Origin: Rosa chinensis
Lineage: Eukaryota; Streptophyta; Magnoliopsida; Rosales; Rosaceae
DNA length: 64,000 nt
Reading direction: 5' to 3'
NCBI RefSeq assembly: GCF_002994745.2
Contig: NC_037091.1
Span: forward strand, 2,721,501 to 2,785,500
A model generated the notes under the pieces. The model had not been told where the DNA came from, ran no database searches, and worked only from the letters and a program-made list of their open reading frames with translations. The translations under genes and the position numbers were made by a program. Within the stretch, counting starts at the first letter, position 1; every line of letters starts with the position of its first letter. This document shows, one piece after another, positions 35,402 to 46,537 of this stretch.

Positions 35402-36251
35402 CGTTATCAACAAGAGCCCTAACCTTAAGATCAAAAATCCAAAACCAGTAAATTCTTCAACATCACCTTTTCACCGTTGCACCTAGCCCGTGCTAGACTA
35501 GCCGCTGCTGCCCACCTGTGTCCCCTGCTCTGTATGCTTCCCCTGCAGTCCTAATGCACCCGTGTGCCGCCTACTGCTCCTGCAACATCGCCGCACTCCT
35601 GCTGCCCCTGCAGCACAGCAAGACGCTCGTTCCAGTGCAGATCAGCCTGCTTACAATCTCCGAAACGTCTTGATAGGGATCTCAGATCAAAATTCTTCCT
35701 TCATCAAAGTTGTTCGTCTCTGTCTCTTCTATCTGACCTCCAAATTTCAGCCATATCGGAGTTGTTTTAAGACCTATACACTAATTGAACTGAAAGCTGT
35801 TCAGAGGCAAATCTGCTCAGAATTTCAACAACAAAAATCCTTGAAAACCGCTGCTGCCACCTTCAAGCATCACTGCAGCAGCTCCTAGCCCACACTAGCC
35901 TCATCTGCGTGCCTGCCCCTGCAGTGCCTACGCGCCCCTGCACACGCATCAGTTGGCCAGCTCCTCGACTTACCTCGACCAGACTAGTATCGGCCACACA
36001 GCAGGGATTGAAAGATAGTTTGCAATCCCCGACCCATGATCGATAGCACGCTTGCATCAACACGCGCGTCTATGGAGAATTTCAAGTTCTGAAATTCATG
36101 AGTAAGTTTTCACAATTAAGTTGTTCCTGTTTTTGAAATTTAAATTTACTTTTCTTCGGGGACTTACAAAATCTCTTCCTCTACATCCCACCTTTCTGTA
36201 ACGTGGGTTCGATTTGCTAAAAGCAGAATCATGGGGATTCACGCTATATAA

Positions 36252-36348
36252 GAACTAAGAGTGTTCGTGATCTTCGGACTAAAAGCGCCCGTGAGCATCG
36301 ATTTTTACGAACTAAGAGCGTTCGTAGGCTACGGACTAAGAGCGTTCA
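36252..36348 (+). other. Leader hairpin repeats of Copia A
   Basis: Four units with a near-constant 7-nt loop TAAGAGY between complementary arms: GAAC/GTTC (36252-36266), CGGAC/GCCCG with one mismatch (36275-36291), ACGAAC/GTTCGT (36307-36325) and CGGAC/GTTCA with a G:T pair and one mismatch (36332-36348). The position is the untranslated leader of the genomic RNA. The same unit type occurs in Copia B at 43328-43388. Confidence 0.7.
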
Positions 36349-36707
36349 TAAGCATAAAAATTTGACCATATAAACGTCATTAGTTTCAATCCAAATCAAA
36401 AAAATTTGGACACTATCAACAAAGACAGTGGTTATAACTCTTTCTCACTAGGCATACTCAAGAATAATTGTGATGTCTAGGAAAGGTTTGAACTGAGAGA
36501 ACGGTTTTGAAAGTGAGCAACACTCCACGAAATTCTCGCCTTACCTTACCTGGTCACAACCAAATTGGAATTACCAAACGGATTGAGTAACTACTACTTG
36601 TCTAAGCTTGATTATCCTTTTTGGATTAAATTTAGAAACTTTGACGTAATCATTGGCTTTCATTGAAATAAAGTGTCGATTTTGATCCGAACTTTATTAA
36701 TTCAAAT

Positions 36708-39700
36708 ATGTTTCCCGGAGAGCTAGAATGCCTCGTGGATAGTGCTACTACGCACACCATACTTCGAAATAGGCAGTTATTTCTTGAGATGACGCCTACT
36801 CGATCTTCAGTGACTACGATGGCAGGGTCATCTAAATTGATTCATGGTCGAGGACCAGCTCAATTCTTGTTGCCACATGGCACAATCATTAATGTCACTG
36901 AAGCTCTCTACGCTCCTAGGGCTGAAAGAACCCTTTTGAGCTTCAAAGACAAAAGAGTCAATGCTTTTCATGTGGAAAAACATTGTGAGAATGGACAAGA
37001 GTTCCTTTGCATCACCTCTAATGACTACAGACATAAAAGAGTCTTAGAGAAACTTATGTGTCGATTTAGTGTGTTGTATGCAACCACTATTCGAATAATT
37101 GAATCCAATAATGTTATGAGAGATGATTTATGGGATTCTGACACATATAGGCTTTGACATGACCGTCTGGGACACTCAGGTTGTGATATGATGATCTGTA
37201 TATTAAAGACTTCACACAGACATCCATTCTTCATAACGAAGAGAAGTAAAAACCAAAAATTGGTTCGGGGAGATGCACATGTGCCTCATGGCGCCAAGAC
37301 AGTACAAGACCGGCCACTTAGGGTTGGCACCGTCTACCCCCTACGGCAACAACATGGCTTTGACACCATGGGTTTGACTCCTCCTTCTACTTCTAAAGTC
37401 AATTATGACTTCGTGGCTCAACCAAAATCCTCATTGGTTGTTTCTAAAGCCCATCATTCGTTCTGCAAAGCCTGCTCTTTAGCAAAATTAGGATCGAGAA
37501 CATCCTATGCAAAGGACACTAAAGAAAATATACCATTCTTACAAAGAATCCAAGGTGATATTTGTGGACCTATTCAACCACCATGCGGACCATTTCGATA
37601 TTTTATGGTGATGGTTGATGCATCGACACACTGGTCACATGTCATGCTATTGTCCACTAGGAACGCTACGTTTGCTAAACTCCTAGCACAAATTATTAAG
37701 TTAAGGGCTCACCACCCTGATCATCATATTAAGTCTATAAGATTAGACAAGGCTGGGGAGTTTACATAAAAAACTTTTGATGATTATTGTATGTCCATTG
37801 GGATTGATGTTGAACATCCAGTTCTTAACGTTCACACCCAAAATGGTCTCGCAGAAGTCGCCATTAAACGACTACAAATGGTCACTAAGGCATTGGTAAT
37901 GCGCACCAATCTCCCTATTTCTGCTTGGGGCTATGCAATATTGCATGCAGCTGTGCTTATTCGTCTGAGGCCCACTACCACTCAACCTTTTTCTGCGTCC
38001 CAGATGGTGACTGGGTATGAGCCTAATGTCTCACACTTACGCATATTTGGGTGTGCAGTTTATGTGCCTATTGCGCCGCCACAGCGCACCAAAATGGGTC
38101 CTCAAAGATGATTAGGCATTTATGTTGGATATGATTCTCCAACGATTGACCGCTACTCAAAACCCTTGACAGGCGATCTCTTTACCACTCGATTCGCGGA
38201 TTGTCATTTCGATGAGACAGTTTTCCCGTCATTAAGGGGAGATAAGAACATAAATGTTCAACAGGAACGACATGAATTGTCGTGGTCTGTCTCCACTCTG
38301 TCTCATCTTGATCCTCGAACCGCACAGTCCGAAATTGAAGTGCGGAGAATTCTCGATCTTCATAACGTAGCAGAATCGATGCTTGATGCGTTTTCAAATA
38401 TCGCTAAAGTGACGAGATCATATATACCTGCTGCAAAGGTGCCTGCAAGGATTGATGTCCCTAAAATTAGAGGACATGACGCCATCTCAAGGGCAACTGA
38501 GCATGGCGCCAACGTCCCCTCTCATAGTGATGGTGACATTGTGGCTAGGCCCACGGCTCCTGCCAGGAAGCCCGGGAGGCCCATAGGTTCGATGGATTCT
38601 CGCCCAAGAAAGAAAACGAGTTTGGCACAAAATAATCCATTAATCATCGATGTGAATAATCCATCTCATGAGAATATCCCGGATTATAGTTATGTCCAAG
38701 AGACATCATTAGGGGACGCTCCAATGTCAGAACCAATTCCAGAGAATAGAGAGATCTCCATGAATTACATTAGTGTACATGAGATTATGGATAGAAATTC
38801 TATGGCTATTGATGATGCATTTGCATATCATGTTGCAAAAGGAATTATAGAATATGATGATATCGAACCTCGCTCTTTCGAAGAATGTCAACAAAGAGTG
38901 GATTGGCCTAAATGGAAAGATGCGATTCAAGCTGAATTGGATTCACTAGCAAAGAGACAGGTATTTGGGCCTATAACGCAGACACCCCCAGATGTAAAAC
39001 CTGTTGGCCATAAATGGGTCTTTGTTAGAAAGCTTAATGAAAAAAATGAGGTGGTTAGATATAAAGCCCGCCTCGTGGTGCAAGGTTTCTCATAACGCCC
39101 TGGAATCGACTACGAGGAGACGTATTCTCCTGTAATGGACGTTATAACGTTCCGCTACCTTGTCAGTTTGGTAGTTTCCGAAAAACTTGACATGCAGCTT
39201 ATGGATGTGGTTATAGCATATCTCTATGGGGATCTAGATTCAGAGATATATATGAAGGTTCCAGATGGACTTCAATTACCCAAATCAAGTGGCTCTAAAC
39301 CACGGAGCGTGTTTTCAATAAGATTAAAATGCTCACTATATGGATTAAAACAATCCGGACGGATGTGGTATAACCGTCTAAGTGACTACTTGATTGGGAA
39401 GGAATATATTAACAATGAAATATGCCCATGTGTGTTCATTAAAAGAACAAGTTCCGGATTTGCAATCGTAGCAGTTTATGTGATGACATGAACCTAATTG
39501 GAACTCTAGATGAGTTAAAGGAAACTGCTAAATACTTGAAATCCGAATTTGAGATGAAAGATCTTGGGAAAACACAGTTTTGTCTCGGTTTAGAACTCGA
39601 GCACCGTAGTAATGGGATTTTGATCCATCAGTGTGCATATACTCAGAAAATCCTAAGGCTCTTTAATGAAGATAAAGCAAAGCCTGTGAGTACTCCCATG

Positions 39701-40614
39701 ATCGGCCGTAGTCTTGAACCCGGAAAAGATCCGTTTCGCCCAAAGGATGAGGACGAAGAATCATTAGAGGCCGAAGTGCCCTATTTAAGTGCAATAGGCG
39801 CATTATTGTACTTAGCTCAATGCACAAGACGGGACATCTCCTTCACAGTGAACTTGTTAGCTCGATATAGCTCTGCGCCAACACACCGCCATTGGATTGG
39901 TGTAAAGACAATCTTTCGATACCTAAGAGGTACAATTGATATGGGCCTATTCTATCCCTACAAAGAGAAAATGAATGACGGAAGGATGAGATCGGACCAA
40001 ATTGGCTCAAGAGCCATCGTCCAAAATGCCATGGCCGGCAACATTGCCGCCGCCGCCACCACCAAGGGTGGCCGGCCTCACCCTCCTCCACTCCATCAAA
40101 ATGACAATGATGTTTTGATGGGTTTTGCTGATGCATGGTACCTCTCTGAACCTCACAAAGGTTGCTCCCAAACGGGTTATGTCTTTACCATGGGAAGCAC
40201 TGCGATATCTTAGAAGTCTACAAAACAGATCCTTGTTGCTACTTCCTCAAATCATGCAGAGATTATTGCTCTACATGAAGCTGTGCGTGAATGTATATGG
40301 CTACGGTTTGTAATTAGATATATTTGAGGAAGTTGTGGTTTGAAGTCTACTATTGATAAACCTACATGCATTTATGAGGATAATGCAGCTTGTATTGAGA
40401 AAATGAAGTTAGGTTTCATTAAGGGCGACAACACCAAGCATATATCGCCTAAGTTCTTCTATAATCAGCAATAGCAATTACTTCTAAAGATTGAAGTGAA
40501 TCAAATCCGATCAGAGGATAATGTAGCAGACTTATTCACTAAGTCGTTACCTAAATCCACCTTCGAGAAACATGTGAAGAGCATCGAATTGAGAAAGTTA
40601 TCCGAACTCCCATG
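36708..40614 (+). pseudogene. Copia A pol remnant: protease, integrase, RT, RNase H
   Basis: Domains in order: protease 36708-37157 ('CLVDSATTHTILRNRQLF', DSA-type active site); zinc-binding/integrase region 37188-38111 ('VDASTHWSHVMLLSTRN', 'RLDKAGEFT', 'HTQNGLAEVAIKRLQM'); linker 38166-38900; reverse transcriptase from about 38900 ('WKDAIQAELDSLAKRQVF', 'GHKWVFVRKLN', 'LYGLKQSGRMWYNRL'); RNase H 40090-40600 ('GYVFTMGSTAIS', 'NHAEIIALHEAV', 'EDNAACIEKMKLGFIKGDNT'). The catalytic YVDD has lost one base near 39482 (Copia B keeps it), and an Asn of the integrase core region reads Lys. Stops at 37156, 37767, 38109, 39093 and 40211 break the polyprotein. Confidence 0.87.
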
Positions 40615-40816
40615 ATTGTAGTAATTAGGGGGAGATATCGACATCAGGGGGAGTCATGATGTCTATATGTTTGATCTCGAAGAGTGAAGGACGTGTTATA
40701 CTCTTTTTCTCCTCCTCGAGCTTGTTTTTGTCCCACAGGGTTTTTCACTCGAGTAAGGTTTTTAACGAGGCAACAGATGAAGCGTTACCACTAAGTTTGA
40801 GCGGCACAAGGGAGAG

Positions 40817-41035
40817 TGTTAAAGGAAAATCGACTTTGTGTGCCTTATCAAACTAGGATTAGTTTCATGATTGTAATAGGAGAGAATGTTCTAGAATTCC
40901 TAGTCCTATTCGAAATAGTTTTCCTTGTAACATTAGAACATGTACTTTGTAATCCCTATATATAGGGCTCTTATTCTCAATATTGAATACACAATTCTCT
41001 CATCAATCTCTCTTGAATTTTTTCTTCCTTAAACA
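40817..41035 (+). repeat. 3' LTR of Copia A
   Basis: 219 bp, starts TGTTAAAGG and ends CTTAAACA. About 11 substitutions from the 5' LTR and no length change. Confidence 0.9.
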
Positions 41036-42511
41036 ATTTTGAATATATTACTGGAAGTGATGCTTTAACCAAAGTAAGTTTAAAGCTGTTATGGCTTAGT
41101 TAAATCGAAATCATATCTGAGCTGTTTGATCAAATTCACACTTTCTCGTACTATTATTTAACACACTAATGTTCAGTGTGCTGAGAATTGAAGTTGAATT
41201 TTATTTTTGTGTATAGAGAAAAATCTTGCGCGCATTACAACTGGAAGCCAAGCCCTTGTTGAACTACTAATAGGCGGTAATGTTGCTCTCTTAGTTGTTG
41301 AATATAGAGTATGATTTACTCTTCTAACTATTTTGTCTCATTTAATTGTGTGTGATTTGATTTCAGGTGGGATTGAACCTATCACAATTACAAAAGCCTT
41401 TGGCGAATTTAGGTGAGCACATAGCACACTTTATTTAATGCATTTTTTGTGGTCTATTGCTTGATTTGAACATAAGAATTCTTCTGTTTGATTGCCCCTA
41501 CTTGTCTACTGACCAAAATGAACACCTGATTTCAGGTCAAGGAAAACACAGCTTGCACATACACTCTATTTCTACTCAGCTTTGACTCTCTCCATATATA
41601 TGCATGTCTTAGCATACTGGGAAATATAGGCATCACTGTAGTGGTATTTCACTAACTAAAAGAATAATGGCATTGAACAGAGTGCAATGTTAGTTTAAAA
41701 TTTTCCGTGATCAGTATCATTGAGTACAATTACTAAGGACATATGGTTCTTCTCAGGATAGATTGGGAAACCAGCTAATTAAGGGATAATTGCAATTTTC
41801 GTACAACTCCACTGTCATTCTAACTAACGTTGGATCCCAATACTACTTTTCCATAAGATTAAACTACTGCATGCAATTGCATTTTGATTCATTTATTATC
41901 AAGCCTTGCTGACTAAGCTTCCTTGTTTCTTTGCAGCTTCCTTCTCACATGCATGGAGGGAATGGAAAGGTTGCTTACATCAGATACAGAAGGAACTTTG
42001 TATACTTGGTTTTGTGAATTTGTCCGTCTTGTTTAACATTTCCTACAGTATATATTCTTCTAATAAATGATTAGACAAATTCCACCTGGTTTGATGTATG
42101 TGTTCTTCTTAACTAAGTGCACTTACAGTCGACCTGAAAGACTTGTACCAATAGCTGAAAGATTTGGCTTGGACCCAAGAGCTGTCTTCGGCAAAAGCTG
42201 CTACTTTTCCTATTATATCAGTTGAACTAGTGATACAATTACTGGTACTAACCATGTTATTTTCTGTGACTACAAAAGATTGTTTATGCTTGTGCATATA
42301 CATACGAGCATCAGTATAATCTGCTTCTTGGTCTAGCTGCAAAAATGGTTGAAGAGCGATTCAGAATTCTGGTAGACTTTTGCTATCCAAACCTCTCTTA
42401 TAATACAAATAGACCTGGATGATTGATATGCTCATGTTTCAGGTTGTGGATTCGGTGATTTCTCTCTTTCGAGGGGATTTTACTGGGAGAGGAGAACTTG
42501 GAGATCTCCAG
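41036..42511 (+). pseudogene. DMC1: DMC1-like relic, central exons (ATPase core)
   Basis: Exons recognised: 41036-41073 ('EYITGSDALTK'), 41217-41276 ('ARITTGSQALVELLIG'), 41367-41412 ('GIEPITITKAFGEF'), 41536 to about 41578 ('SRKTQLAHTL'), 41937-42002 ('LPSHMHGGNGKVAY' then 'DTEGT'), 42129 to about 42186 ('RPERLVPIAERFGLDPRAV'), 42279-42371 ('[18 protein letters not shown]') and 42443-42511 ('VVDSVISLFRGDFTGRGEL'). The Walker A motif GEFRSGKT reads GEFRSRKT, so the invariant Gly is Arg. Walker B Asp is kept. Other lesions: a lost A in an A-run at 41217, a donor CT for GT near 41579, and one extra base in 'AYI-DTEGT'. The acceptor before the first of these exons reads 'cat' for 'cag', on the far side of Copia A. 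Confidence 0.9.
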
Positions 42512-42566
42512 GTCAGTTTCACAGGTTCCCTGCAATGCCTATACTCACTTAGATCTTATGCTCTGC

Positions 42567-42794
42567 TGTTATAAATGATAATGACTATTCATGCAATAGG
42601 TATTGCTTAATGTATGCGCTTGACAGACTCGTAATGCATGCGATTGACAGACTCGTAATGCATGCAATTGACATACTCGTAATGTGCGATTGATTAGTAT
42701 AGCTATTATGTATTACCTTTTGTATACATGATGTAACCCTATATAAACATCACGGTGAAATGAATACAATACAATTATCCAATTCTCTACAACA
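42567..42794 (+). repeat. 5' LTR of Copia B
   Basis: Contains three tandem 24-bp units 'cgattgacagactcgtaatg' plus 'catg' (42617-42688), and a TATA box in 'ccctatataaacatc' near 42728. Confidence 0.88.
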
Positions 42795-43327
42795 TGTTAT
42801 CAGCACGATACTCTAACCCAAGCCCTACCTAGAAAAAAAACCCTAACACTCGAAATTTCTTTCACCAAAAACTGCCGCAAGCTCCTAGCCCTTAATAGGA
42901 ATACCGTGCGCTACTCCTGCAGCCCTTGAGCACTCATGTGCCTCCTACTGCCCCTGCAGCATCGTCGCACTCCTGCTGTCCCTACAGCACAGCAACACGC
43001 TATTTCCTATTCAGATCAGCCTTTTTGCATGCCCCGAAACTTCTTGATAGGGACCTCAGATAAAAATCCTTCCTTCATCAAAGTTGTTCATTTCTGCCTC
43101 TTCTATCTGACATCCAAATTTCAGCCATATTGGAGTCGTTTTGAGATCTGTACACCATTCGAAGTGGGAGCTATTTACAAGCAAATCTACTCCAAATTTC
43201 AACAAGTTTTAAAGATTAAAGTTCATGCTTTCTTGTCTTTTAAATTCCTTTATTTTCTGCAAGATTTTCAATATACGAACATGGGTTCGATTATTTAATA
43301 AAGCGAAATTGTGGGGATTCACGCTTA

Positions 43328-43388
43328 ACGAACTAAGAGTGTTCGTATGAACTAAGAGTGTTAATAATGCTCGGACTAAGAGCGTCCG
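43328..43388 (+). other. Leader hairpin repeats of Copia B
   Basis: ACGAAC-TAAGAGT-GTTCGT (43328-43346), an imperfect GAAC-TAAGAGT-GTTA unit, and CGGAC-TAAGAGC-GTCCG (43372-43388). The stem changes on both arms together while the loop stays constant. Confidence 0.72.
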
Positions 43389-43551
43389 TAAGCATTAAAT
43401 TGTGACCATATTAAAACATTATTGTTTGGTCTAATCCAAAAGAGATTCTTGGAAATTTTTTTCTTGGTAGCGTAACTCGGAAATCTTATTATTTTAGTTT
43501 TCGTGGAAGTTTAGCTCCGAAACTAATATATCTTCTCTTCTTATTTTCAGG

Positions 43552-44573
43552 ATGTCGAATGAACCTAGACTCGACTTTCCCATGCATGCTTGACTCAACA
43601 GACTCGGATTACCACAGTTGGGTAACCGATGTTGAGAACCACCTCACTTTAAAGGGAATATTACCCATAATCTAGGCACCTAACCTGGATCGTGTATTCG
43701 TGCAAACACCTACAAAAGCATGCTCAAGCAGTTATCTTGATGTGACCCCATATGGACAAGGCACTCAGATTGGAGTATATGTCGATCAATGATGCAAGAG
43801 AGCTATGGGTAGCGCTAGAAGAGCGCTTTGGCAATGTCCAAGATTTCCTCCTCCCTGACTTGAAGGTTCAATGGAACAATCTGCGCTTTGCTGATTTCAA
43901 GTCTGTTGCTGAATATAATTCAGAAGCTCTTCGCCTACAATCCATGTTGAGGTTTTGTGGACAACCTGTCACAGAGCAAGAGCAAATTGAGAAAACTCTC
44001 TCCACCTTCCCCGTTTCAGCCATTGTGGTATCAAAGCAATACCGCACTAAAGTCAATGCTGGACGGATCACGAGGTTTCATCAGCTTATCAATCTCATAT
44101 CTGTAGCTGAGAAACATAATAACATACTCGTGAGGAATTATAATTCAAGGCCTATTGGAACTCAAAGCGTTCATGAGGCGAATTATAATGCACTCAAAAG
44201 AGGGCGCAAGGAGCGGAACCCTAAGAATAAGGGATATGAGGGACGTATGGGTCCATATAACCACCCTAAAAAGGAAGGAAACCATAGGTTTGGTGTGGAT
44301 ACAAGTGGTGGCAATGCCACACGTGGGAGAGGTGGTCGTGGTGGTGGCGCCATGGCTTGTGGTGGTGGCACCAACCCTCCTAGGGAACGCCCACAACGTG
44401 CACCTCAGTTAAACGGAGGCAACCACAATGACATGTGTCATCGATGTGGATCAAGTGAGCCTTGGTTCAAGCAATGCAAGGCAAGCGAGCAACTAGCTTC
44501 AAGATACAGGGCATACAGGGACCTGAGGGAGCAAGAAGTGTATCTTGCAGAAGAAGAAGAAAATGGTGGATAA
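43552..44573 (+). pseudogene. Copia B gag (capsid/nucleocapsid), 5' part broken
   Basis: Begins ATGTCGAATGAACC at 43552 after a pyrimidine/AG boundary, with early stops. It is open from 43752 to 44573. UBN2-type gag helices ('LWVALEERFGNVQDFLLPDL', 'FCGQPVTEQEQIEKTLSTFP') are followed by a Gly/Arg-rich basic stretch and a zinc knuckle, CHRCGSSEPWFKQC. In this CX2CX4HX4C knuckle the His position is Pro, so zinc binding should be lost. The present stop codon (TAA at 44571) lies within the inverted segment that starts at 44568. Copia A has no counterpart left. Confidence 0.82.
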
Positions 44574-44814
44574 TAGAATCTTGATTCAACGTCTCATGTA
44601 CACTAGTGTAATTCATAGAGATCTCCATATTCCCTGGAATTGGTTCTAACATTGGAGCGTCCCCCAATGATGTCACTTGGACATAACCATAATCTGGAAT
44701 ATCTTCATGAGACGGGTTATTTATGTCGACGATTAATAGATCTTTCTGTGCCAAACTCGCTTTCTTTCTCGGATGAGAATCCATCAAACCTTTGGGCCTC
44801 CCACATTTCCTTGC
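44568..44814 (-). repeat. Inverted duplicate of 45811-46057 within Copia B
   Basis: 247 bp on the minus strand matching 45811-46057, which is also 247 bp, at roughly 94-95 percent by eye (no length change seen). It encodes on the minus strand the same linker peptide ('DIPDYGYVQ', 'LGDAPMLEPIPGNMEISMNY'). It occupies the place where protease and the GAG-pre-integrase region should be, compared with Copia A. Confidence 0.88.
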
Positions 44815-46495
44815 ATATTTGTGGACCTATTCAACCAACTTGCTGACTATTTAGATATTTTATGGTGTTAGTTGATGCATCAACACGATGGTCACATGTC
44901 ATGCTATTATCCACAAGAAATACTGCATTTGCTAAACTCCTAGCACAAATCATTAAATTAAGGGCTCACCACCCTAATCATCCCATTAAGTCAATTCGTC
45001 TTGACAATGCTGGAGAGTTTAGATCAAAAACGTTTGATGACTATTTCATGTTCATTGGGATTGAGGTTAAACACCCTATTCCTCACGTTCACACCCAAAA
45101 TGGTCTCACAGAAGCTGTCATTAAAAGACTTCAAATGGTCGCTAGAGCATTGGTTATGCCTCAATCTTCCTGTTTCTACTTAGGGCTATGCAATATTGCA
45201 TGCAGCTGTGCTCATTCGTCTGAGGCCTACTGCCACTCAACCCTTTTCTGCGTCCCAGATGGTTACTAGATATCAGCTTGATGTCTCGCACTTACGCATA
45301 TTTAGGTGTACAGTTTATGTGCCAATTGCGCCGCCACAGCGCACCAAAATGGGTCCTCAAAGACAATTAGGCATTTATGTTGGATATGACTCTCCAACCA
45401 TTATCTGCTACTTAGAACCCTTGACAGGCGATCTATTTACTGCTAGATTTGCGGATTGTCAATTTGATGAGACAGTCTTCCGGTCATTAGGGGGAGATAG
45501 GAACAATAATGTTCAACAAGAACTACATGAATTGTCGTGGTCTGTCCCCACTTTGTCTCATCTTGATCCCCGAACCGCACAGTCCGAAATTGAAGTGCGG
45601 AGAATTCTTAATCTTCAGAATGTAGCAGACTCTATGCCTGATGCGTTTTCTGATATCGCTAAAGTGACAAGATCACATATACCTGCTGCAAACGTGCCTG
45701 CAAGGATTGATGTCCTTAAAAATAGTGGACATGGAGCCACCCCTAGGGGTATTGGGCATGGCGCCTCCACCACTAATAGTGATGGCAATGTGGCTCAGGC
45801 CGGGCTCCCAGCAAGGAAATGTGGGAGGCCCAAAGGTTCGATAGATTCTCGCTCGAGAAAGAAAGCGAGTTTGGCACAGAAAGATCCATTAATCATCGAT
45901 ATAAATAACCCATTTCATGAAGATATTCCGGATTATGGTTATGTCCAAGAGACATCATTGGGGGACGCTCCAATGTTAGAACCAATTCCAGGGAATATGG
46001 AGATCTCCATGAATTACATTAGTGTACATGAGACGTTAAATCGAGATTCTATTATCCTTGATGATGTGTTTGCATATTCTATTGCTCAAGGAATTATAGA
46101 ACACGATGATATCGAACCTCGATCCATTGAGGAATGTCAACGAAGAGCACACTGGCCAAAATGGAAAGATGCGATCTAGGTTGAATTGGATTCACTAACA
46201 AAGAGATAGGTATTTGGGCCTATAACGCTGACACCCCCAAGTATAAAGCCTGTTGGCAATAAATGGGTCTTTGTTAGAAAGCGTAATGAGAAAAATGAGG
46301 TTTATAGATACAAAGCCCGCCTTGTGGCGCAAGGTTTCTCACAATGCCTTGGAATCGACTATGAGGAGACATATTCTCCCGTAATGGACGTTATAATGTT
46401 CTGCTACCTTGTCAGTTTGATAGTTTCCGAAAAACTTGACATACAGCTTATGGATGTGGTTACAGTATATCTATATGGGGATCTAGATTCAGAGA

Positions 46496-46537
<42 letters not shown>

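Larger units (their letters stand above)
35183..41035 (+). mobile_element. Ty1/Copia retrotransposon A, inserted in a DMC1-relic exon
   Basis: 219-bp LTRs at 35183-35401 and 40817-41035 (about 11 differences, roughly 5 percent). The TSD atttt is perfect (35178-35182 and 41036-41040). A purine-rich tract 'ggcacaagggagag' precedes the 3' LTR. The leader (35402 to about 36400) matches that of Copia B and carries hairpin repeats. gag is absent; protease to RNase H are present in broken frames. The insertion falls at the first bases of a DMC1 exon. Confidence 0.93.

Noticed and set aside
44467..44787. A minus-strand gene of about 106 codons
   Set aside because: It is the inverted duplicate of the Copia B linker (45811-46057), not an independent gene.
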